Assembly (NCBI GenBank): GCA_003993805.1
Contig: RSEF01000001.1
Coordinates: 178,689,564-178,753,563 of the forward strand
Length of the DNA: 64,000 bases
Reading direction: 5' to 3'
Origin: Himantopus leucocephalus
Taxonomy: Eukaryota > Chordata > Aves > Charadriiformes > Recurvirostridae
Shown here: positions 1-12,362 of the stretch, one piece after another
Numbering within the stretch: the first letter of the stretch is position 1
How the letters are laid out: each line of letters begins with the position of its first letter
The notes under the pieces: generated by a model
Told to the model about the DNA's origin: nothing
The model's input: the letters and a program-made list of their open reading frames with translations, nothing else
Databases searched by the model: none
Made by a program: the position numbers and the translations under genes

Positions 1-95
1 TCTTCTCCAGGCTCAACAACCCCAACTCTCTCAGCCTGTCCTCTTAGGACAGGTGCTCCAGCCCTCTGATCATCTTCATGTTTCTATAGATTCCT
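1..95 (-). mobile_element. CR1 retrotransposon fragment, runs off left edge
   Basis: Read on the minus strand this is part of the CR1 ORF2 C-terminal coding region. The plus-strand text CTGAACAACCCCAACTCTCTCAG-like (here with CTCAACAAC) and GGTGCTCCAGCCCTCTGATC are standard antisense CR1 wording, corresponding to the protein stretch around '[10 protein letters not shown]'. Similarity fades after about base 90. The 3' half of the element lies outside the window to the left, so its tail and age cannot be judged. Confidence 0.85.
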
Positions 96-579
96 ACTAC
101 CGATCCACAGCCATCCTGACCAACTCACTAGAACATTAGCATTACTGGTCTGAGTCTCTCTGTACTCCAGTTCACATAGAGATCACGTAGGAATCATGTT
201 CCTGCATATTCTCCATTCAGATGCATGATTCAGGCACTGAAAGTGGGGACAGTAGTCACCTTGGGGAGAGGAACCCATCAGTATCACGGTTAGCTTGCAG
301 AAGTCAATATTTGGGTACCATGACCAGGGTCATGACTTCACCAGTGCAATCTCTGTGCTGCCACAGGACAAAAGAGATGTAACTGAACTAAAAACACACT
401 GGGATGATGCAAATATAGTGAAAGGATTCCAGTTTTGCTGTTTTATGGAGAAGGTTCTACCTTTGCTAGTTACATTGCTAATAAACAATCAGAAATTATG
501 GACTTCCCGGATTTATCTGCAAACAGATGTTCTCATCGTCCATAAGAATGAGGCACTAACCTTACCACAAAACCTGGGG
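96..579. other. non-coding, unassigned; possible upstream part of the old CR1
   Basis: No gene is seen. A 98-codon open frame (295-591, plus) has no recognisable domain. Because the old CR1 remnant begins clearly at about 580 on the plus strand, part of this stretch could be its reverse transcriptase coding region decayed beyond recognition by eye; this is inference only. Confidence 0.4.
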
Positions 580-1240
580 CCGTACTCATAAAATTTGCTG
601 ACTACACAGATGTGAGAGATATCACAATTATAAGTGTAAAAAAAAGTGTTTTATATGAAGATATTAATGATCTGGGGGACCACTGCAATAGTAATGGAAA
701 GAAACACCAAATGGACTGGAAGTTCCTGCACCTAGGGATGAACAAGAACTTCTACCAATAAACTGGGCTATTACATTATGAGACTTTACTTAGCCAGCAG
801 TGAAAAAAACCAAATATGGATGCAACTGAAACATCTTTTTCAGAACAGACAGGTTGCTCAAGATGATGGCAAAGCTTCATTTGCAGGATTCTGTACAATA
901 CTGGCAATTCCCCTGTTGTGAAAGGTGAATTCAAACGGAATGGTGAAAAGAGCTGCAAAGATGATCATGGGAAAGGAGAGTTATCCTATAAGGGGAACAT
1001 GGACTTGCTTTTTTGCTGTTGCAAAACAGAGGCTGAAAGGCAATACATTTGCTTTTTATTAATACACAACAGAGAGAAACTTGGTGTGGGGAGTATAAAA
1101 ATTATCTATACTGAAGATGAGTACTGGTGTAAGAACAAAAGCATATAACTGGATGTGAATAAACTTCTAGAGGAAATCAGAAGGAGGTTTCTGAACATCA
1201 GAGGAATTAGATACTGGAGCAGCAGCTCAGGAAGAATTAT
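580..1240 (+). mobile_element. ancient, highly diverged CR1 (amniote-type) ORF2 3' portion
   Basis: Several blocks occur in the order expected for CR1 ORF2 on the plus strand. They are AAATTTGCTGACTACACAG (about 588), TCCTGCACCTAGGGATGAAC (about 724) with ACTTCTACCAATAAACTGGG just after it, CTGTACAATACTGG (about 891), a GATGATCATGGGAAAGGAGA block (about 960), and near 1160-1215 AATAAACTTCTAGAGGAAAT followed by AGAAGGAGGTTTCTGAACAT. These match the old CR1 lineage that I know from turtles and crocodilians rather than the young bird subfamilies elsewhere in the window. All frames are broken by stops and indels, so it is a fossil. The exact ends are uncertain by tens of bases, and the 3' tail was not found. 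Confidence 0.72.
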
Positions 1241-3497
1241 ATAAGCACAATAAAATCATCTTGGTATAAGATGAAGGTTAATCAACTCCTGAAAGGGATT
1301 ACACAGCATAATAGCACATAGAAAGAGAATAATGGATTTTTCCAGTACTGTTGTTCCACTGAATTTGTGAACTCTAAACCAGAGTCAATCCCTGAGCTCA
1401 TGTATCATTTTAGTACATAATCAAAGAATCTCCTTGGATCCCATAAACAAGGTATATAAGCTATAAGCTAGGCAATTAATATAAGCTTAAGAGTCTGATC
1501 TTAAAACTGAGACTCTTTCATTGACAGCAACAAGGAGCTATGCAGATTTATTTACAGAATTAGCAAAGAATTAACAAACGAATGCTTACGTATTGGAGAA
1601 TATAATATATTCTGTGTTATTTAATGTGCTATTGTGATACTATAACACTTAAAGTGATTTTAAGTGGGAATGGAGAAAGCTGATTCCTAGATTCCCTTTC
1701 TGACAAGACCGGTTTGGGTCAGGTTCCTCTCAATGCGCAATGCGTTCAAGATACCTAATACTTAGACTGAACTCCCTTACAATTCATTAGAGAGAAACCT
1801 CATGACAGCAATTAATCACATCCTAAAATAACCATCTAAGACAGATCAGATGGATCATTTTAAAGGTACTTATATCCCACATCTACTGAAAAAAAAGTTC
1901 ATGTTGACTAGTCCACGGTTGAACATCCAATGCCAGTGAAACAAATTCCACACTTCCAGTTTTCCATTAGTTTTCATTAAGAGCTGAATGAGAATCTTTC
2001 CTCCTGGATGTCTGGATGTCTTGCCATGGGCTTTCACATAACTCATATCTTTAATTTGTTCTTCAGAGAATGCCAAAAGTTGTGGCTGATGCAAATGGTT
2101 TAGTGATATTTCAGAAAATGAGCTGTTTACACAGATCTGGATAGCACTTGAAGCTGAATAAGCTCGCAAAATTGCAGATGCTAATAATACTGATAATTTA
2201 CATTATTTTCTGCGTTTATAGAGACTTCTCAAACCCCAGGTACCCCCAAGGTTAAGTATTATAAATGTATTATTAGGGCTTTTTCACCTTGGAGACTTCT
2301 AAGAAGAGCAGCTTGTTGCCAAACTAGAAGGAGAACCATTCTCTTCTGGTACGTTTATTTGTAATAGTTGCTATTCCTCCATTCATGTTTATATTTCAAT
2401 TGACAGATCAGATTTTAAGTACAGGAAATAACTTTCCATGCTTGACTATATCCTCTCTCCACAACACGAACTGCAGCAGATTTTAACCAGGACTTGGCTG
2501 CTTTCACAGGCTTCGTGTCACTCCTAATTACTCTGCTCATCCAACTAGCAATCCAGGCAAAAACAATGTAAGAGAAAGGAAAGACAGGAAAAGACAGCTC
2601 TTAAAGCAAATAGTGTCCAGTTCCTTTCTTGTTTCAGACTTCCAGAAGTGTTTTTCCTACAATCTTTAAACAAGCCTTGGTCTTCATTTCTTAGCAGAAG
2701 TCATTCATTGACCTTATTTGCTTCATATGTTGACAGTGTTACCACACAGACAAAAACACTGGTCCTCCTACAGGAACCCAGGCTCTGTCCCCTCTGAAGC
2801 AATTCAAAGGATTCCTCTGAAAGTCAAACGCTGCCGGAAGCAGAGCGTGTGAACAAGCTTACCAAGTACTGCAAATCCTGCGCAATAAAACCAGTGTTCT
2901 TAAAAATGGCATTATGTTTGCCTTTTCGTGACTTCATTTTTCTTACGCACCATGTTGACTTCTTCGGGTGGGTTTCACTACACTGTGTACAACACACCTC
3001 AACGAAAGCAAGGTGTCATATCTGTTTTCCCTGAAGGACCACACAATTCACATGGCCATTAGAAACGCTGTGCCAAAGGAAATTCATATTGAGGGTCTCA
3101 ATTTGTACTGCAAGAATATTCTCATTTACTAGACTTGACCTAACATATAAGGAAAAATAAAATAAACTGGATGGACCTAGAAAAACTGATAGCCTGGGTA
3201 ATACTATTTATAACACATAGTTAAAAAACCTGAAGAATAGCTGAGTTGCACTTCCTCTGCTGGGTGGCATTGCAATGTTTAAAAACCAGCTGGTGATAGT
3301 TTGTAGGTTCAGAGCTCTTTCCTGTAGTAATGTGTAGTATTTCTTCACTGTCACTAGAAGCTCAGAGGAAAAGATCTTAGATTTCTAACACCATATACTG
3401 AGGATGACAAAGGATACAAAATCCATATATGGAACACTGAAAATCTTGTAGAGGTATCATCATCCACATTTGTGCCTCCAACACTGGAAGTGAGCTA
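1241..3497. other. non-coding unique sequence
   Basis: A/T-rich unique DNA. Only short open frames occur (up to 99 codons, 1870-2169 minus) and none has a recognisable motif. No RNA gene or repeat family was recognised. Confidence 0.55.
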
Positions 3498-3547
3498 ATA
3501 TATAGATATGGATATAGATATAGATATAGATATAGACAGATATATAT
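3498..3547. repeat. (GATATA)n microsatellite
   Basis: About eight imperfect hexamer units of GATATA/TAGATA, with GATATG and GACAGA interruptions, ending in a TATATATC stretch. It is a simple-sequence repeat likely to vary in length between individuals. Confidence 0.9.
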
Positions 3548-3621
3548 CACTGTATTCAGCAGGTATTTGGAAGGTCACCAGCTGATTGGCTTTAAACAGT
3601 TCTTCCACAATTGTTGGAAGG

Positions 3622-3657
3622 TTTTCCTTCTTTTTTCTTTCCCTTTCTTTTTTCCTT
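3622..3657. repeat. pyrimidine-rich low-complexity tract
   Basis: The plus strand is almost purely T and C (CTTCTTTTTTCTTTCCCTTT-like) over about 36 bases. No splice acceptor with a plausible exon follows it: the next bases, CTTGGTTTTGG, do not open a recognisable coding frame. Confidence 0.7.
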
Positions 3658-4374
3658 GGTTTTGGTCTGTTAAAACCAGACTGGAATTAGTGCCTATATT
3701 TTCACACTGACCACATTTTTTGAAAACATGTAGGACTTTTTCTTTTTTCACCTACATTTTTTATCCAGACTGCTGTCTAGACTATTTTTACATTTTTTAT
3801 GTACTTGTATACTGGTGGGGACTTTATTTTGGTCAACTTCTCTCTCTAAGTATATGAAGCACACTGTTTTTTAATAGCAACACTCTAGTTCTCTCTGCGA
3901 GGAGACACACACATGCTTAGAGAATTCAGAATAATGATTTTGCTTTCGTACTGCTACTACAGAATCAGATTTACCTGGGGACAGACGGGAAGAATGGTAG
4001 TAGCCATGCTTCTGCTTGTAGCAGAGTGCAGCAGTGAAACGTGGCAGATGGGCTGTCAGGAGCCTGTGAGAGAGACATGTCTTTTATCATTGCTGTTAAT
4101 GCTTTAGCATGGAGACTCTAAGCTGGAGTTTAGGGTGCACTGTAGAAATACATAGCAATAGCCCTGATATCCACTGAAGAATCCATAGTCCAAATGCCTG
4201 ATTTTTCAATAATCAGATAATTTAGTCTGACAAACTGTGAAATAAATTCCCTGCCACTCTGAGTCATTGGCAACCAAAGCAAGCTTGAGCTACTCAGGGC
4301 ACAAATAAGGTTAGTGTGAAAAGCATGTAGGAAATATGTCAATATTGTGAAAACACGGCACTCACAGCACAGGG

Positions 4375-4425
4375 AATTTATTTTCCAAACAATTTGTTTT
4401 CATTAATTTATTTTCAAAACAATTT
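4375..4425. repeat. short direct repeat, two 21-bp copies
   Basis: The copies AATTTATTTTCCAAACAATTT and AATTTATTTTCAAAACAATTT start 30 bp apart and differ at one base. This is a small local duplication in A/T-rich DNA with no gene nearby. Confidence 0.7.
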
Positions 4426-7400
4426 CCAAGATTATCTGGTTGCAGTACTTCGAAGGCACATCAATGGTCCAGTTCACCTTTCAGAACTTCCTATGCTTAG
4501 CACCATTCTGCCATTCACAACTGTTTATTCCAAAGGATGCCAATCATTTTACTTACAACACAATCCACACAGATTCAGTGTGTCTTTGAACATTTGCTGC
4601 TAAAATGAATCAACTGAAAGTAATGAATCCGCTGCAGCCATAAGAAGAAACATTGACATTGTATTAAGGAATCTTAGTCATTTCTTGAACCAACCTTATC
4701 TTGGTAAACTTCACACTGAATCTTTGTCAAATCCAACCTTCATAAATATATGGATAGATAGGATGCTACTATTAAATGCAGACAAGGTGTTTAGTTACAA
4801 GTGGTAATAACATTTTAATACTTATGCTATCAAACATTTCTAATGCTGCTGAGCTGTTCAAAAGACATGCAACAAAAGTTGCTTCAAATTGCTTTATAAA
4901 GGTAATCTGCTCTTAAGCATCACAGGCAAAGTCTGCATTACACTTGCATTTCAAATTGTTTATATTTGATCGTATTCCATTATCTCTAAATGAGGTGAGT
5001 TCCTCTGGGGTCATGATCTGTTTCTTGTTATTAGTTGGCGTGTTCTACTGTGTATACAAGATAAAGTGTATTTGATGTTCTGTCCATTTGTTTAAATTTA
5101 CTGAGGTTGAAAGATAACTTAAAGTGATTTTTCTTCCACTCCAAGGGCTATCATATCAAATGCTTTGAGACATTATTAAGATTCCTTAATGTTTTCTTTA
5201 TGTGGTATTCACATCTCAAGAAATACAGATTTTGGATGCCACATATGAGATTCCTGCTGATTCAGTGTTTATCATTTAGAGTTCCTGCAGATATAGGCTC
5301 TAAGGCCAGATGTGCAAAAAAGATCTATTTTTTTTTCCTACTGCAAAGACTCGTCATCTCTGCTTTATCATCATTTTATCCATTTTGCTTTGTAGAAGCA
5401 AAAGCCTTTACATATAGGAATACATCTGGTGGAAAACAGCCTTTGCACACCTTGTCACTCCAGACGTGCACCCCATCCTCTTCGACTGTGCTGGCCCAAA
5501 TGATTAAATAAGCATTTGGCAGCTGGATAAGAAAGCTTGTCTGGTAGAAAGCTAACCTGGAGCCAGATCAGGGAGCTATCAAACTGTCCATGAAGTCGCA
5601 CAGTCGCTGGCATAGAAGAATGACAATGTGCGGCCAGTGTTAAGGGAAAGGCTGTGCTACTCATCATAGCTCCAGTAGGGACATGTATTAACCTAAACTG
5701 ATTGTAAAATTACACCCTATAATGAGCTGCTTGGAGGCAGCAGAGACATTAACCATTTAACATTATAATACCATAGCTGTAATACAAGAGAGGATTTAAG
5801 ACCTCACTGAGCAGGTAATTATTATAACGCAAGTAGTGGCTACTCTAACAGCGTTTTTGTCTGATGAAATAATAACAATTACTATCTGCAAGACTGCAGC
5901 AGTACCTACAACTGACCAAGCTAGGCAGTACTTTGAGCTCATACCATGGTGCCCTAAGCGTATGTTCAAAACCACTCTGAAGGTAGCTCTGAGAAATGGG
6001 ACTACAGCATTCCCCAGATTCTAATCACACAGGAGCCGTGCCCCAAAAGGATCGCAGCCCCCGTATTCAAGGCACCTTGCTGCTCAGCACAATCCACAGC
6101 TCTAATGTTTGCCTAGGTTGCCTCTACAACACAAGGTGATTTTCCAGAGAAGCCAGCAATCAAAGCTATCACGTTGGCCAGTAATGAATACTGGGATGAA
6201 AGACAAAACTTATATTCTACAACTCTTATTACGTTAAACGATTACTTGTATTTGGGATTTTCTGTTGTGAGGCCTTTCCAAGACCTACACCTGATACGGC
6301 CCTCTCTTACACATCTATTCAGCAGTTTAGAAAGCAATTGTGCTGCCTTCTCCAATTCTCCCAAAAGCCGAATGTTCACTTGATGTGTGAAGGACTACAA
6401 ACGAAATTTTCTTTTGTGCTTCCTTCCAGCTCTTGATTTCTTGCAGGAAATCTCTGACCACGGTGTTGAAGAGCCAAGATCGAGGTTTTCTCAGTTTCAC
6501 CTATTGAACATATTCCACTCTGTAAAAACTGCCTCACTGGAGTAGGCACTCTCAGGCATGTCATCCCACTGCCAGTTGAATTTCCCCATCGCTAGGTTCC
6601 AGAGTAATTCTCTGTTTCTTTGGCCCAATGCCAAATGTTTAATATTGCCATGTGAAGAAAAACAGTTTCAGCAGAAGAGTTAAAGAGACCCTCTTTCTCC
6701 CCCACCTACCAGCACTCAAAAGCCCGGTGTTTTTATCCACATAATTTAGAGATACAGTCTCCAGATCGACTCATGCAGAAGCTGTAAGGAATAGCACCTC
6801 TTACAGCTCAGGTAAATACTCCAATGAGCCGGTTATTGACTAAAGGAGAGAATGAATACCCAACACTATTGCACAAACTTGTTTCTGTACTAAGCATGAT
6901 GTAGAATATAAGCAGCTAGCAGATGAGACCTACCCATCAAAGACAGCTGTAGGATACACACTCTGAGTATGCTGTGGGAGACAAGGATGAGCTGTGTGCC
7001 CAGGTGCCTAGCACTCCCAAGTCAGATGCTCCAACAAGCTCAGAACGGTATATCTATAACAGGCATCTGGAGAGTGAGATAACTGCTGAGGTGTGGAAAT
7101 TGAGAATCTTAAACTTGAAATAGCTATAAGGGCTGAATCCTCTTGAGGATCTACGTTTTTGCATCATAGTGCAATTAGCCTACCAGGTATTAGGGGTTTT
7201 TTTGCATTCCAATTGGATTGGTTTTCATTTTAGAGGTGCAACTCACCACATTGGTACCCTTTGTTTCAGCATTTCGCTGAAGGTTTTCTTTCTGCTTCCA
7301 TCTCACATTTGTTCAGAAAAATCTTTTAGAGGAACTCCAGAGAAACGGATATCTGTTGAATTTTTAACCTTAGTTCCTTTCTGGCAAATTTCTTCCTAAC

Positions 7401-7870
7401 TTCCTTGGGAAACACAATATCCTCACGGATGAACTCCCTGTTCACAAAATGCACTTTAATAAATTATGTGGCCTGATGACCTAATGGTTTATTTGGGAGA
7501 CAGAATAGACTTAACAAGACCCATAAATGACAGACTTACTTAAAAAAAGCAATTGGGTCAGGATGTATAGATAACATATTGCATGGAACTGGACATTCTT
7601 AATACTTAAGAACTGGGCAGTTACCTTCCAATATACCAGCTACGTGGCTTTTCCTACTGCCAGGAGTATCAGTTGTCACCAGTGGAGGGAGAGGTGTGTC
7701 TCAAATCCCAGTTCTGCTCTCACTTATATCCATTTTATATAGTATAATTTCCCTGGCTTCTATGTTAATGGCAGGATAAATGAGGATGGAATCAATTCCA
7801 AAACGCAACTTTTACTGAATCCGCAAAAAATACCATGAAAATTCTATGTTGCCTAGTTACAAGGAAATTA

Positions 7871-7871
7871 N
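7871..7871. other. single unresolved base (N)
   Basis: One N lies between GGAAATTA and GGGGCTTG. Unlike the Ns at 37171 and 55117, I see no duplicated sequence on its two sides, so it may be a simple low-quality base call. Confidence 0.9.
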
Positions 7872-10800
7872 GGGGCTTGTAAAGACTTTAGTCTTCTGTC
7901 CAGTGTATTCCTTCACAACTGAGTCGTCATGATTTTTTTGGGAACATGCTACCTCTTAAACGAAGCTGAAACATGAATTTGTGTATCTTTCTTTACACAC
8001 AATTTCACATACCAAAATACCCATCCCAAAGAAAAGCCCTTATATCAAACCATAATAATCCCTGTTTTACAACTGAACTGAAATATAAAGAGATTAAACA
8101 TAGGAATATCATGCTTCAAGTTTAGGAGCATAAATAAAAGGAACATGTGTAAATCAGAAGCAGTCCAAGCTGCTCAACTCAGCGAGCAGAAACAGGCAAT
8201 TCTAGAGTGCAATTCAATTAACCTATTTTGAGGTACATTAGAAGAAATAAACCCAATGATAAGAGCTAAGAACGTAGTTAAAATTAGTTCAGAACTAGAG
8301 TTCTTTGCTCTCCAGCTGGAAAATTAGGTTGTCGCTAAAGCTATTCCATGTTGTATTCAGGATACAGGTGGAGATCAATGCAGACAGTCTAAAAGTATAC
8401 CTACCCATAGCAAATTCAAATTATGGGGAAGTGAACCTTTCCGTCCCTTAGTCACTTTGCTTTTCTACTTACTCTACTTAGACTTGTAAATCTAATCAAA
8501 GGGCCAAACATTTTTCTTACTTTTTTCATATACTGGGGAGATGATGATCCTTTTCTTTTAATGGAAGCTAAAACACCCCGCAGCATTTTTGCCTTTTCAG
8601 AACTGAGGCCCCTGGCTAAAATTGCCCCTGCTTCCAAAAGGAGCAAGCAATCATTTCACAGTAAGCTGCCAACTTATAAATATCAACTAGTGCAAATGAA
8701 TCTCATGAATCTTCTGTCACAGTGACATACGTTCCGGTGTTTTAGAAAATTTAACTAAAGGCTATAGAAATGGTACAAAGAATTGTTGAAAGCGGGGTTT
8801 TCACAAAAGTATTTTGCCATCAAAAAAGACACAAATATTTATTAAGAAATAAAAATTGGAATATCATTTTAATTTACTCAGCTAGTCTTGGCAGCTGAAT
8901 TGTGAGAACAGCACTTCAGACAGATGTTCAGCAGAGGTTTCCAGCTGCTAGCAGAAATGATGTCAGAGCATTGCATAATTCCTTATGTTTGTAAATGGTT
9001 GGAATAAACAGTCACATCTTTAGGTCAGTTATTAGTATCCAAATTCCTTCCAAAGCTTCTGTGTTATGAACTGAACAGCGCTGTGTATCTTAAAGCTCAT
9101 CTCAGTGACCTTAGAAGCATGTGGGGTTTGGACATCTGTTTTATTTGGAACCGCTTGTCTTAACAGTGTGTATAGTGGGAGACTGTACAGGTAGAAAATT
9201 AACCTATTACATTTATCTATCCATGGTACACCAAAATGATCTTCTTAAGACCGGATCCTGAAACTCTTACATCAGCCAAAGCCTGAGCTGCAGCATTAGA
9301 ATTACAGATTTGTTTCTGCACAAAGTTTCATGGCTCAGAAGCTACTTCATAAGGCAATTTCCTAAGAGCAGAGTGGGTGAGCCATTTAACTGTGGCATGT
9401 TCTCCCATAGCCTCTGTCCTCCTTGAAATTTAAAGCCAGAAAGCCAAATTATAGTCTGTGGACAACATCCCCTACACCTTATATCTCTTCCATAACCCTT
9501 CAAAATCTTTATTTCTCCACAATTCTAGAGAATACTGTTAGATGTGAACACAGAATTAGACAGTTCATCTGCCTTTGAATCTGTCACAAAATATTTGACA
9601 TATTTTATAAATTATAAAGGAAAATATGTATTATAAAGGAAATGTGTTGAGTGGAATGAGGAACCAATAGTACATGCGTTTGATGAGATAATCTCTGGTC
9701 TTGATATAGTAAAATTGGCAAACCCCACTCTAGCCAGGTGGCCCAGTCACACTGCTGTGAGGCTAAGAGTAAGGAATCAGAAGACAATACCCACCGCCCC
9801 AGCCAGAATTTTCATGCTGTGAAAGGAACTCATCTATTTCAGATTATTTAAAAGTCAATGGGAAGTTGCTGACTCTACAGGCAGAGCACTTAGCTCTCTT
9901 AAGAAGTGCAAAGACATTTTTGTTTACTGACCCTCCCTAATCTTCCCACATGGAAACTTATAGAACAAAAGGGCATTGTAAAGGCAAAGATCAGGAGGCT
10001 GCATTAATTCATGTACTTTTCCCATTTGCAGCTCAGCCACCAGCCTTCACGTAGACGTTAAACTACATATGAGAACGGACTATTTCATCATGGGTTTTAA
10101 ACATATCCGCACTGAACTGTAGATCAGAACAGGTTACTGTAGGAGAAACAATGAGATATGATTTTTCCAGGCTGGTAACAAATAGGAAAAACTAAAATAA
10201 ATGTAAAAAGGGACAAGGTGGGAAAAGTCTATCTGATCAGATATTCAGAAATAATAATTTCATCGTAGAAATGTTAATACATATATATGTATTTGTATAT
10301 ATTATCATGATCGCTAAGCTTGACTGATTTTTTGCAGTGCAGAAGGCAATAATTTCTGAGAACTGAAAGATAAATGGCATAGGAAATGTTTCTATTTGCT
10401 CACTCCCCTAAATAAAATACGCTTTCCTAGCAATTAATGCTTACTGATCAAAGTCTAGCTCAAAACTAAAGTTTTCCTACTGTATAATACCTTGATTAAA
10501 TGATACTTTGATATACTCTTCCAATATTACATAAGACTCTAAAAGGTACGGCAGACTTTCTGGTGTATAGTTCACAACAGTCTCAAGGACTTCTCTGCCT
10601 GCCAGGTCTGAGAGCAATTCTAAAAGGGATTGGTTCCTGTTAGATGTTTATCCGTAGCATATCCATGAACTGAATTCATTGCAACAAAAGGGAAATGATA
10701 ACCTATCATCATTCTTCCAGGCCATGATACTGGGGCAGAGACCTCTCCCGTGACTTCTTGTCCTCAGATCAGCTTACTGAATCAATCATTCTTTGAAGAC

Positions 10801-11133
10801 AATGAGGGAGCTTTCTCTGAGGAAGAAGCCACAAACCTCACACAAGTCGCTCATGGGTGGATCATGGGAAACAAGTTGTGAAGTTATATTTATCTCTACC
10901 TACATTTCAACTATAGTTTCTCTGTTGACAAGTTTAAAAAGTTTTACAATACATATTGATAAGTATGGGTCAAATGTTAGATGATAAAGGAAACCTGGAG
11001 AAGAGAGAGGAAAGACTTGCTAAAATTGAAGGCTGCTAATATCCTTTCTTGATAATGATTTCATGCTATTTTGGGAAAAGAGCTCTTGATATTCTACTCC
11101 TTCAAAAACCAGCAGGATAAGTCTTCAAGGGCA

Positions 11134-11270
11134 AAATTAATTTTAAATTGAGACTTCGCCGTGTGTGTCAAATCTTGTCTGAATGAATGAAATCACAAAT
11201 TAATTGGAAATTAATGTTAAACTGAGACTTCACCATGTGTATCACATCTTCTCTGAACTAATGAAATAAC
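11134..11270. repeat. diverged two-copy tandem duplication
   Basis: Copy 1 (11134-11196, 63 bp) and copy 2 (11197-11270, 74 bp) follow each other directly. Both begin AAATTAATT, then carry TTAAAYTGAGACTTCRCC, then RTGTGTRTCAMATCTT, then CTGAA, and end near AATGAAATMAC. Copy 2 has an extra ~11-bp GGAAATTAATG-like insertion near its start. The many base differences show an old duplication, not an assembly error. No gene is involved. Confidence 0.8.
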
Positions 11271-11526
11271 CTATTTTTGCTAGAGGTTTTCAAATGTATG
11301 GAGCTGGATTATAGCTCATTTCGAATTTCAATTACAGCATGTATAAAGGGGCCAACTTCAAAACAATTTTAATCCAGGTCAGGAAAATGAAAGACTTTCA
11401 TTATCACGCAGAGTAATGGAAAAGGACAGTTAATTTTTTCTTTGCTTGAGGTAAACATTGTCTTAATGCACAGAATGCCCATTTCCACCCCTGTTTACTT
11501 ATAAAAGAAGTTGTAACATTTTGGGT

Positions 11527-11581
11527 CGGACCTGCACCTAATCAAATCAGTTCCATTGACTTCACTGCTGCAGGATCAGAT
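11527..11581. mobile_element. possible remnant of an old hairpin DNA element
   Basis: GACCTGCACCTAATC, TCCATTGACTTCA and TGCAGGATCAGA occur in sequence. This is the wording of old non-autonomous hairpin elements found across amniotes, whose ends read GATCCTGCA and whose middle reads CATTGAAGTCAATG. Only about 55 bp can be matched and the left arm is weak, so the assignment is tentative. Compare 26764-26866. Confidence 0.35.
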
Positions 11582-12269
11582 ACTCACTGGAGATGACCAA
11601 AGAAGTGGATACTGAAGTCAAAAATTTTCTGATAAGTAGGCAACTGCAGTTCTGTTGTGAAGGTCTCTGTAACTACCCATACAGGGGAGAGCAATAAATG
11701 GGGCAGATCACCTGGCATAAGGTAGAGGTGCCTGAAAAAGGAGGTAGGGCAGCCTTTGGTTGCAGACCTGAAAGGTAGCCCCGGGCTCATGCCTTCTGCA
11801 AGGTCTATAAAAGGGCTTCTACTTAGGTTATTATGCCAGTGAGAAGATGGGAAAAAAAAAGGTCCCCTTATGGAAATCAGGGTCTCTTATGGAAATCCTT
11901 TTTTCCTGCTTCTTACTTCACCTATTAAAGCCTGTTTTTCCATTATTGTTTTCAGTGTGCTAAAAATAGGGATATAAATGGCTCCATAATTTCTGGCATA
12001 AATATTTGGTCTGAAATTTCCTGATTTACCTAAATAACATTAGCTAGCGTACTCCTATAATAGACCGCTTCTACTGGGTGCAAGTATTTATATTAGAGAT
12101 GATCTGATACGCTGTACACAGAAGTTCACTGACTGCCAAATATTTCAAACTCCCTTTGAATACATATTCCTGAGCTATGTTATAAATTGTTTACTGTACG
12201 TTATATATTGCCATAAGGACATGCTAATTGTTCCTCTGCTTAGGAAACTGTCAAAGTGTTTCAACCTCG
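11582..12269. other. non-coding unique sequence
   Basis: No gene, repeat or RNA recognised. A 68-codon minus-strand frame at 11584-11790 lacks any recognisable motif. Confidence 0.5.
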
Positions 12270-12362
12270 CTGATACCCTTGCTGCCAGGAAGGCCAATGG
12301 AATCCTGGGCTGCATAGNNNNNNNNNNCAACTCTGAAAATTCCGTGATTCCGTGATTCCGTG
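12270..12362 (+). mobile_element. CR1 fragment split by a 10-N gap
   Basis: The left part (12270-12317) reads AGGAAGGCCAATGGAATCCT then GGGCTGCATAG, the ORF2 stretch encoding the conserved '(A/K)KANGILGCI' region. The right part (12339-12362) is three perfect copies of ATTCCGTG, the 8-bp repeat that ends CR1 elements. Several hundred bases of ORF2 C-terminus and 3' UTR that should lie between them are missing and only ten Ns stand in their place, so the gap length is a placeholder. Confidence 0.85.
12318..12327. other. assembly gap, 10 N
   Basis: Ten Ns sit inside a CR1 copy, with ORF2 sequence on the left and tail repeats on the right. The real missing length is probably hundreds of bases. 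Confidence 0.95.

Larger units (their letters stand above)
3658..11133. other. non-coding unique sequence
   Basis: About 7.5 kb without a recognisable gene. It contains a short direct repeat (4375-4395 and 4405-4425, AATTTATTTTCMAAACAATTT, 30-bp spacing), a single unresolved base at 7871 and a perfect 18-bp A/T palindrome at 10276-10293. The longest open frame, 103 codons at 5200-5511 plus, has no motif I can place. Nothing else stands out. Confidence 0.55.

Noticed and set aside
10276..10293. Perfect 18-bp palindrome AATACATATATATGTATT
   Set aside because: Made only of alternating A/T-rich steps; expected by chance in low-complexity DNA.
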